Below are positions 55,850 through 64,000 of a stretch of DNA of 64,000 nt, piece by piece (within the stretch, counting starts at the first letter, position 1; each line of letters starts with the position of its first letter). The stretch is taken from assembly GCA_003255065.1 (NCBI GenBank), contig QAOA01008668.1, positions 266,183 through 330,182 of the forward strand, read 5' to 3'. The notes under the pieces were generated by a model that searched no databases, was not told the origin of the DNA, and saw only the letters and a program-made list of their open reading frames with translations. A program made the position numbers and the translations under genes. The DNA comes from Cercis canadensis (taxonomy: Eukaryota; Streptophyta; Magnoliopsida; Fabales; Fabaceae).

Positions 55850-57620
55850 CCTTTGGTTTTCCCGCAACCACCTTTTCAACACTTTCTTATTCATTTCAAA
55901 TCAAATCCCTTAATTGCCTCTCCATTACCATTGCAACTTCTTCCATTACCCAAATTTCTCATTGAAAACTACTTCCATTCCTACTATAATTTCTCATTCC
56001 TTCTCCTTAAAACCACATCAAATCATGTGGTTTGCAAGTGAACTTTGTTGTTCTTCCAAAATGAAGTCTAAAGGCAAAACCATTCTCAGTAACACCCCAA
56101 GCACCATATTTGTGGTTTATGATTCTTCATTTAATACCACTGAATCTTTGCATAAGGCTTTCTAGAAAGTGCATAGTTTAAGGCAATCACTTCTAAAAGC
56201 AAGGAACTAGTTCAAGCTCAAGAACTAGCCGAGCTTGCCAACGATAAAGAAGAGCTTGTGCCCCTTCAATCCATTTGAGGGTTTCTGTTACTTACTGGAC
56301 TAGAATCTTCATTGTTGCTCCCTTGACTTTCTCTTTCGAATGATGGACCAAATTCATCCACTTCTGCTACTGCACCTATAACCCCTGTTTCTCCAGTTGC
56401 AAGAGAGTTCACTCCTCCTGCAATAGAAGCAGTTCTCTCTCCTCAAATGATTGTCGAATCTTCTCATTCCTCATCAAGTACACAACATCCAAAGAAAACA
56501 AAAATATGTGCTTGAAAAAAGGTGATTATGCCCTCATCAGGAAGAGCTCACCCTATTGGCCCTTTGTTTGCTAGCAGAGACATTGAAAATAAATTTCACA
56601 GTAACTTCTTTTTAAGGACAATTGATTCTGGTGTAGTTTTTCAATGGGATGAAGCTATTGCTGATATGGACTAGAGCAAATTGCTTGATATTGAGGAACT
56701 AATGCTTCCTTAAGTGGTCAAGCTTTTCTACTCCCATCTTCAACCTTTGCAAGGTTTGACTTCTGGCTTTATTTACCTTAAATCCTATGTTACTGGTATA
56801 GAAACAACTGTTAATGAGGGGTTTCTTGAGGACATTCTTGGTCTTCCTACTGATGAGGACACTCGATATATACATAAAATATGACCAGCTGATTTTATTA
56901 GTTATGATGATGCAATGGAAGCCATATGTGATTACCCTGAGAACAGAGAAGCCAACATTGCACCTACTGTGCATTGTATGAACCCTATCATCCGCACCTT
57001 GGCAAACTTTGTTACCTCTCTTTTCTTGTCTAGTATTGGTAGCTAATTTGAATTCACTACCCAAGATCTTTACCTTCTATATCACATTAAACAAAAACTG
57101 CCACTAAATCTACCCAGTTTCATTCTAAAACACATGATCAGGTCTGTTGAAGGCACTAGGAAGACAATCAGTTTGCCTTATAGCATGTTGATTGTACACC
57201 TATGCAAGCATTTCAATGTCAACTTTTCTCAATTTGATGAAGTGCCCCAACCAGACAACTTGGTTATTAGAAGGCCTTTGCCTGGGTTTGAAGCCACAAA
57301 AGAAAGCTCCAAGTTTGTCTATAAAAAGAGCTCTTCAAGATCAAAGCAAAAATCTTTTGATGTTGCAACTCCTTCTAGGAAGAAGCAAACTGGTTCCTCA
57401 AAGAAACTAGTTCCTCTCTCTCGGCCAGTTGATCATCAGTCCTGGGTAGTAGAATTGAATCCTGTGGAGTTGGCTAACCAAATTGGTCAAAGGCTGAAGT
57501 TTTTCCAATCCCATGTTGTGAACTGTAATGCAAGGGTGGCTTATGTGGAGCAAAAATTGCCCAACATAAAGAAGGATTGGCTGCAACAAAGGCAGAGTTA
57601 GTTGCTGCCAAGAAGAAGCT
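55850..57620 (+). pseudogene. Extra 3' region of the SIRE-type Copia element
   Basis: Placed between pol and the 3' LTR, where SIRE/Maximus elements carry an additional reading frame (env-like in SIRE1). Recognisable parts resemble the 'putative plant transposon protein' family (GPLFASRDIENKFHSNFFLR; PIIRTLANFVTSLF; LPSFILKHMIRSVEG), followed by a serine/lysine-rich stretch and a coiled-coil-like end. Fossil, several breaks; the function of this frame is unknown in the family. Confidence 0.55.
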
Positions 57621-58090
57621 TGCAAGATCAAATCCAATCAGCCTTCTTCTTCCTAGTTCTCTGTGTCTGTGATGGCTAATCCTTTGCTAACTATTTATAA
57701 TGTGTATTAATGGGTCCTTAACATTTTCAATCATCTAGGTGTTATCTGTGAACGTTGCTTGCATCATGCACCTTATAATATTTTGGTCTTACTTTCTTAT
57801 ATATTCCAGTTTGTCTTTGCTACTAGTTTTTTTGTTTGTAGGTACCATTCTCCCTAAGTTCCTTTTGATGTTGACAAAGGGGGAGAAATAATGTGGAAAG
57901 ATCTATATCATAAACTATTGTGCTGATAGTCTGTATGAACTGCTATAATTATCTGCTATAATTTTTTGTCAAATGGCTCCCTTCTTGAACTGTTTGAGTT
58001 GTGAAAACTACTTCTTGAACTGGTTGTTAAACTTGTTCAAAAGTAAGCTCAGTCTCACGAGGAGATCTTTCCAAGCATTTGTCATCATCA

Positions 58091-58103
58091 AAATGGGGGA
58101 GAA
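58091..58103 (+). promoter_or_regulatory. Polypurine tract of the Copia element
   Basis: Aaatgggggagaa lies immediately before the 3' LTR start tgttagttcc. A second purine run, caaagggggagaaa, lies near 57876, as is common in SIRE elements. Confidence 0.75.
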
Positions 58104-59048
58104 TGTTAGTTCCACAATTTTCAATCCAAGTTTTGATGATAACAAATGACCTTAGTAAGTCACTAATCCTAATTTGTTTGTTGAGTGTTTATTAAAGTGA
58201 CAGGTTAGTGATCATCTTGGGTCTAGAAGAACAAGGATTTCTACCCCTGCAAGAATAAGTTCTCGTATAGAACTTGTTTCCCTTAAATGCTGACGTGGTA
58301 ATAAAAGTATGAAGATATTATTGAATTTCAAAGAATATTCAAGAGAAAATACCACTCAATCATAGGCATAGAAGTTTGGAAGAAATCAATCAGAAAAAAA
58401 GCTATCAGAAGTTATAAAAGGAAGCGTTTCAAAAGGAGAATCTATATTAGACAACAAATTAAAAATGAATAAGAGGATTCCTAATATAGCACAAATTGAC
58501 ACACAAGCATTGAAGACCTTGTCTACAAATTCAAATGGTCATCCTCTACCTCTAGACTCCTATAAATTGAAGACACAAATGCCGGTGAACAACAAGAAGA
58601 ACAAAATAAAAAGTTAGAAGAAAAAGTCTGTGCGATTAACAAAAGGAGTTCACCATATTGTCATCTCTTTATTTTATGCTATTTGTAAAATTCTTTGAGA
58701 AAGAGTCTTTATTTTCTGTTTGGGACTAAAATCATTTTGGGGTTTTTGTAATACATATTTCTATTAAGGGAATTTGGGGAGAGTGACCTCTACTCTTGAT
58801 TAGAAGGAGAGAAAGTTTTTGCTGAGCTTTTGTTAAACTAGTGAGAAGGAGTTTTTGGTTAGCTCATGTAAATCAGTGTTGTAAGGAGAAGCATAACCTC
58901 AACTGCTAGTGGAATCCTAGACTTGGGAGAATGGGCAGAGGCTTTGTTGGCCAAAGCACTATAAACTTTGGATTCAATCTCCATTATCTGGTCTCCTTAA
59001 AGTTTATGTTGTTTATATGTTCTAAGTTTATTTTTCTGATATCTTCTA
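58104..59048 (+). mobile_element. 3' LTR of the Copia element (part before the Gypsy insertion)
   Basis: Starts TGTTAGTTCCACAATTTTC and parallels the LTRs at 2731 and 16707 at their opening. Gypsy element 3 is inserted at 59049, and the remainder of the LTR lies beyond the window. Confidence 0.75.
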
Positions 59049-60405
59049 TGTTGAGTGAGTTTTATACTCACTCTTTATATGTCTTTTTGCAAAGTATTTG
59101 GTTGGTTTTTTAGGAATAATGGCCACTTATTGTAAGTTTTATTTTAAATTGCAGAACTCATGGACTAAAGTGAAGGAATGAAGTAAAGAGAGGATTTAGA
59201 TAGAAAACCAGCGCTGCAGCCCTTGAAATCCAGCGCCGCAGCCCTTGGAGCATCAGAATGCATGATTTGGACAGCAAGTCAGCGCCGCAGCCCTTGAAAT
59301 CCAGCGCCATAGCGCTAAAGCACTAAAAATTCAGTGTCAGGCAGAGGGCCAGTGCCACAGCGCCCGTGAACCAACGTCGCAGTGCCAGTCACCAACGTCG
59401 CAACGCCCATAACAGCCATTTTTCCAGTCTTCCAGCGCCGCAGTGCCTGTACGCAGATTACTGATACACGTCACTCTATTTCTCTAGTTTTATGGCTTTT
59501 CTTTAGAAGTATAAATAGGATACCTAAGGAATTAGAAAGGGGTTCATTCTTAGACACTTTTGGAGGCACAAATGAGGCAAAGCAAGGATTGAAGGGAGGA
59601 GATGCAAGGCTGATTTGACCTTCAAACCAGAGTTTTTCCTCTTTTACCTTTGAATCATGTCTCAATTTTATTCTTTCTTGTTCTCTTCATCTAGTATGAA
59701 CTAATTCTCTTATCTAGGGGTACGATGGAGCCCAATTAGGACCAGCTGTAGTTTCATATGAAGTTAATTCCATTATTTATCTCTTCAATTTGAGCATTTA
59801 TTTCTTCTCTTAATGCTTCTAATTGTCTGGCCAATAATTAGATGAATTGTTAATCATAATGAGATCGGAAGGAGAGTTATGTGTCAAGTTCCTTGGGGTA
59901 AATGCCATGAGTTACATGGAGGATAGGAATATACCTCCATAGCTTATGTAATCAGTCAAAAAGATCCACAAAACTAAATGAATTCGTAATTATTGTAACT
60001 CGTATAGGAATATACAGGGTTAGTAATTAAGGGATATTTACACTAGACCTTGGGAGAGGCTAGTGAATAAATTAGGGAATCTTGATTAGCAAATAGGAAG
60101 ATAAATTGGAGTTAATGGAATATGGAATGAAAGCTGGGAGTAATTATGGTGAAATCGGAACCCTAGGTGTTTCTTTCTTGCTGAATCTATCATTTTTCTG
60201 GTTTGATTTGTTATTTTTCTTATTTACATTGTGTTGTTCTATTTTTAGTTGTTTCGTTGAAATATCTCAATATCGATTTATTAGATATAGTTAAGGTTAA
60301 CCCTCTTTCGGTAGTTGGTACATTAGTTCTTGTGGGAACGATAAATTTATCTCATTTTATTACTTGTAAACGACAACGTACACTTGCGTTGAAATTTTGA
60401 CAACA
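59049..60405 (+). mobile_element. Complete 5' LTR of Gypsy element 3
   Basis: It starts TGTTGAGTGAG and ends gaaattttgacaaca. It contains a GC-rich cluster of CAGCGCCGCAG-type motifs (59207-59445), a TATA-like 'aagtataaatagga' (about 59508) and the family's ending block (ggtagttggtacattag, ggaacgataaa, gtacacttgcgttg). The LTR opens with a perfect 8-bp hairpin (arms GAGTGAGT and ACTCACTC). Confidence 0.85.
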
Positions 60406-60411
60406 AGTTTT

Positions 60412-60429
60412 TGGCGCCGTTGTCAGGGA
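60412..60429 (+). promoter_or_regulatory. Primer-binding site of Gypsy element 3 (tRNA-Asp type)
   Basis: Tggcgccgttgtcaggga is complementary to the 3' end of plant tRNA-Asp (…CCCGGCAACGGCGCCA) with slight mismatch, as in Athila elements. Confidence 0.8.
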
Positions 60430-60545
60430 CTAATTTGTTATCAATATCGATACTCAGTGATCTTGATTTTACTCTAATCGTTTATTTTCACAGATCTATT
60501 TAATTGTTTTATTGTTTGAGACTTTCAGGAGTTTTCTTTTGGTGT

Positions 60546-61700
60546 ATGAGAAATTCTGGAAGCAGTTCTCTAATCCCACTTGATTCTGAGATAGAGAATA
60601 CCTGTCGAAAAAATAGAAAGGTAAGAAGAGAGTCTACCAGAGTTTTGACAGACACAATGGTAGAAGAAAACCCTCCAAAGGCACTCTGTGATTATGCTCT
60701 ACCTTCCATCATGGATACCAATTCGGGTATAAGGTGACCGACTATTGAAGCAAACTCTTTTGAGTTAAACTAGCTGTGATCCACATGGTCCAGTTAGCCC
60801 CGTTCAGTGGATTAGCGAGTGAAGACCCTCATGCTCATCTTTTTGGATTCGTGGAAATATGTGATGCTTTCAAGCATAATGGGGTTGGTAATGATGCTAT
60901 TCGCCTCCGCATATTCCCTTTCTCATTACGGGATAGTTCCAAGGTTTGGCTTCAGTCCTTGCCAACAGGCACCATCACCACATGGGACGTTTTGGCCCAA
61001 AAATTCTTGGCAAAATTTTTCCCACCAACTAAGACCGCCAAACTTCGAAACCACATGGCAACATTTTATCAATTGGATAATGAGTCACTTCAGGAGGCTT
61101 GGGAAAGGTACAAAGAGTTACTTTGTAGATGTCCTCACCATGGACTCCCTGACTGGTTGCAGTTACAGACATTTTATAATGGTTTGTTGGACTCCACCAA
61201 GACCCTAGTTGATGCCGCTGCTAGTGGATCGTTGATGAGGAAGACATATGCGGATGCCAACGACTTGCTAGAGGAGATGGCTACCAATGCCTACCAGTGG
61301 CCTTCTAAGAGGACCACTTCACGCAAGGTGCTTGGGGTTTATGAGGTTGATGCATTTACTGCTTTATCTACAAAAATCGACTCACTAGCTAAGCAGTTGA
61401 CTGTCAGGAATGTAAATGTCATCCAGTCACCTCCTGAAAATTGTGACCATTGTGGAGGTCCTCATGTTAGTACAGATTGCCAGGTGGGTAACCCGTTCTC
61501 TACATCTTAGGCTGAGGAAGCAAAATATGTGGGGAATCAGAACAGACAGAATGACCCCTATTCGAACACTTATAATCCGGGGTGGAGACATCATCCAAAC
61601 TTCTCTTGGAAAAACAACCAAAACACTGCTCAACCACCTGTGCAAGCAAAGGTTTCTTTGGAGGATGCTCTAGCCAAATTGACCATGAATACAAGTCAAT
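60546..61700 (+). pseudogene. gag region of Gypsy element 3
   Basis: Retrotransposon gag in almost one frame: PHAHLFGFVEICDAFKHNGV, FPFSLRDSSKVWLQSLPTGT, ESLQEAWERYKELLCRC, GLPDWLQLQTFYNGL, and a CDHCGGPHVSTDC knuckle near 61440. Fossil, few breaks. Confidence 0.85.
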
Positions 61701-61738
61701 TCATGGCCTGAACAGATGCCTCCATTCGTAACTTAGAG

Positions 61739-63018
61739 ATGCAAGTGGGTCAACTTTCCACCATGCTCACTAGCAGACAGCAGGGATCATTGCCAAGTGA
61801 TACAGAAGTGAATCCTAAAGAGCATGTCATGGCCATAACTCTTCGTAGTGGTAAGACTTTGGATGAACCTTCTGAAGTTGTCAAGAAGGTGCCTAGTAAG
61901 CCAGTTGAGCCTAAGGTAAAAGAAGACACTCCAGTGGAAACTCCTGTGACACCTGTGGGGAAAACATCTAAGTTATTCCCAGATAATCCTCCACCATATG
62001 TCCACCTTTTCCGTTACCTCAGCGATTCTAGAAGAAGAAGCTGGATAATCAATTCTCTAAATTTCTGGAGGTGTTCAAGAAGCTGCACATCAACATCTCA
62101 TTTGCAGATGCTTTGGAGCAAATGCCTAGCTACGTGAAATTTATGAAGGAGATTCTCTCAAATAAAAGAAAGCTAGCGGATTATGAGACTGTGGCACTTA
62201 CTGAGGAGTGCAGTGCAATCTTACAAAAGAAATTGCCACCAAAATTAACAGATCCAGGGAGTTTCAATATTCCTTGTTCTATTGGCAATATATCTTTCAG
62301 TAAGACACTTTGTGATCTTGGTGCTAGTATTAACCTCATGCCTTTTTCTGTTTTCAGGAAATTGGGTATAGGAGAAATAAAGCCAACCTCCATCTCCTTG
62401 ACATTGGCGGATAGATCAATCAAGTATCCAAGGGGAATCCTGGAGGATGTATTGGTGAAAGTGGACAAGTTCATCTTCCCAGCGGACTTCGTTGTGCTTG
62501 ACATGGAGGAGGACGAAGAAATCCCAATTATTCTTGGTCGTCCATTTTTAGCAATTGGGAAAGCTCTTATTGATGTGCAAAAGGGCCAACTTACTTTGAG
62601 AGTGCAAGGTGATCAAGAGTCCTTCAAAGTTTTCAAAGAAATAAAGCATCTGGAAAAAGTGAGTATCTGTTGTAAAATTGACACTATAAATGGAAGCAAT
62701 AAATTACAAGACCCAGTTGGAGCTCACACCATGGGAACAAAAAACAAGGAGAAGCCTCCTGATTTAGAGGTCAAAGATGACAAAATTCCCAAGAAGCCAA
62801 TGACTGGACCAGTGCCTATACCTGAATCTCATAAGAAAAACAAGAAAAAGAAGTCGTTATTCCAAAAAATCCTTTTGGAGCATCTTAGAAAATCTGCTTG
62901 TTTTGGAGATGGAAATAAAGTTTGGAGCTTAAAAGAGATTGACAAACAATCCAAAGCTCAAAGAAATAGTGGATTAAAATTCCAAAAGTCCTCCACTACT
63001 ATTTTTGATCCTGGTTAA
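61739..63018 (+). pseudogene. Spacer and retropepsin region of Gypsy element 3
   Basis: A long open stretch (62071-63018, 315 codons) carries the aspartic protease core: SKTLCDLGASINLMPFSVF with the DLGAS site, [20 protein letters not shown], and [18 protein letters not shown] lysine-rich tail follows. The protein ends where other Athila elements would continue into reverse transcriptase. Fossil. Confidence 0.85.
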
Positions 63019-64000
63019 GATATTTCAGAGAAAGTCTAGTTAACGACTATAAAATTAACGCTTATTGGGAAGCAACCTAAGTGTTTTTAGCATTCTCTTT
63101 TACTGTTAATCTGGTTTAAAGTTTTGTTGATTTTAATGTAGAAACATTTAGTGTTGTGTTTAATGTTTGGTTTCTCGTTATCTTGCAAGGTACCAACTCC
63201 AATTTTGGCTAAAAGATGCTTAATGGGGATCAATGAGTGTGAAAATGTCCTAACATACCAGCTTGGACAGAGAGAAAGAGCTGCAGCTCTCTCAATTTGG
63301 CGCTATGGCACTTGAAAAGCCTTCAAGAAGTGTTGATCCAGAGCCTTGGCGCTGCGGCGCCCATCCTCTAGCGCTGCAGCGCCCAAAATCATCTCATGGT
63401 GCAGTCTGGACAGCAGCTAGGCACTGCGGCGCCCGTCAGGTAGCGCTGCAGCGCTCGACACCCAAGCTGGCTGAGACCCAGCGCTGCGGCGCCCGCACTT
63501 GTGTTGCAAATTTTTTTTTCAGCTGCACACAACACATTTTGGGTTTAAGGGGGTTAGTTTGTTCTTCTTTTGTTTCTTTTGGCAAACTCGCCCCTGGGCC
63601 CATTCCCACCATGCCATCAGATCCAGCACCTCCAGCTTCGTAGGAGGACGGCGATCATGCCACATGACCCACTGCTACTTCAGGGAAGTCTCACTCTCAC
63701 TCTCCCTCTCTTTTAGTTATTTTGAACATTGGGGACAATGTTGTATTTTAAGTTTGGGGGTAGTGGGATTTTTATCCCTTTAGACTTTAGGATATTTAGA
63801 ATATTTGTGGATGCATTTTGATTTCCTGATCTTAGGATGTTAAAAAAAAAAAAAAATTCTGAAAACCTAGGGCCTATGATAAAACTTTTTTCTATTGATC
63901 ACATCTCTAGAAAAATGATAGATGACTGTGTGTCTGAGAACTCCAAAGCTTACTCTTGTTTGACTAAATCTCTGTGAATCACGAAGAACATAGCTTTGCT
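63019..64000. other. Non-coding tail of Gypsy element 3
   Basis: It holds the conserved block (cgactataaaattaacgct, tattgggaagcaacc, 63036-63080), an AGCGCTGCGGCGCC motif cluster (63295-63500) and ggggacaatgttgtattt with aagtttgggggta (63731-63762). Two overlapping frames (63263-63643, 63499-63783) are GC-rich shadows of the motif cluster. Confidence 0.65.

Larger units (their letters stand above)
51290..59048 (+). mobile_element. SIRE-type Copia retrotransposon with an extra 3' region
   Basis: Gag with a UBN2-type part and a zinc-knuckle-like CYEYKKLGHIKPDCP (about 51290-52135, including a coiled-coil-rich stretch), protease and GAG-pre-integrase (about 52450-52960), integrase core (about 52960-53760), reverse transcriptase (about 53990-55000), RNase H (about 55010-55510), then an additional region (55850-57620), a polypurine tract and a 3' LTR from 58104. 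It is broken, with roughly ten or more interruptions and no 5' LTR seen. A Gypsy element is inserted in its 3' LTR at 59049. Confidence 0.85.
59049..64000 (+). mobile_element. Athila-related gag-protease Gypsy element 3, running off the window
   Basis: The best preserved of the three. LTR 59049-60405 (1357 bp), tRNA-Asp-type primer-binding site 60412-60429, gag 60546-61700, spacer and protease 61739-63018, then the conserved block and non-coding tail to the end of the window. It has only about three or four interruptions in gag-protease. Its LTR differs clearly from that of elements 1 and 2 but is close to the solo LTR at 9980-11196. It sits in the 3' LTR of the Copia element, so it is younger than that element. 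Confidence 0.85.

Noticed and set aside
63263-63783. Two overlapping frames rich in Arg, Ala and Cys
   Set aside because: Shadows of the AGCGC motif cluster in the tail of Gypsy element 3.
1-64000. tRNA, rRNA or bacterial-type operon features
   Set aside because: None recognised by eye; tRNA-like words were only primer-binding sites. A tRNA scan was not possible here.

Overview
This is a eudicot plant nuclear scaffold, probably from a woody rosid, although the species cannot be named from the sequence. The evidence is AT-rich intergenic DNA, GT-AG introns, a BED-type NLR immune gene, and dense nested LTR retrotransposons, Mutator-like and LINE relics. There are two long N gaps (14233-14791 and 39596-39929) and four isolated N bases (4128, 5741, 46201, 48077). 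The isolated Ns look like unmerged contig joins. Only one host gene looks functional; everything else is mobile-element sequence or gene relic.

Layout. Positions 1-26014 are two copies of one duplicated block. Each copy has the edge of a reversed Gypsy LTR, then about 4.1 kb of nested relics (a MITE, a LINE 3' end, a SIRE-type Copia LTR, a poly(A)-ended stretch, and a second Copia LTR with gag), then an Athila-related gag-protease Gypsy element inserted at the same base of that Copia gag. Copy 1 ends in an NLR relic (13412-14232) at the first gap. Positions 26015-29736 hold a transposon-like end, a GRF zinc-finger relic and a decayed, intron-containing TDP2 (tyrosyl-DNA phosphodiesterase 2) pseudogene. 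Positions 29737-35718 are a broken Mutator-like transposon with a plant-mobile-domain gene and a MURA transposase gene facing each other, plus a threefold 403-bp repeat upstream of the transposase.

Positions 35877-44100 contain a second NLR relic, split by a Tat-like Gypsy relic that itself carries a solo LTR with an intact CTGAC target duplication and, inside that, a reversed Athila-type LTR. Positions 44100-51250 hold the BED-NB-ARC-LRR gene: a duplicated leader, a 5' UTR intron, a BED exon (45579-45870), a 1.67-kb intron containing a foldback MITE and an NLR relic, and a large NB-ARC-LRR exon (47540-50469). Half of the NB-ARC domain appears twice around a single N and is probably one domain in the real gene. 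Positions 51290-59048 are a SIRE-type Copia element, whose 3' LTR is interrupted at 59049 by a third, better preserved gag-protease Gypsy element that runs off the window.

How it fits together. The window is an NLR cluster being broken up by transposons: one plausible intact immune receptor stands among at least three NLR fragments of the same subfamily, all interrupted or flanked by transposons. The observations most worth following are the BED-NLR with a non-canonical MHD motif, the probable assembly artefact in its NB-ARC domain, a covarying hairpin at the LTR terminus of the Gypsy family, and the duplicated leader of the MURA gene. I found no convincing new type of system.
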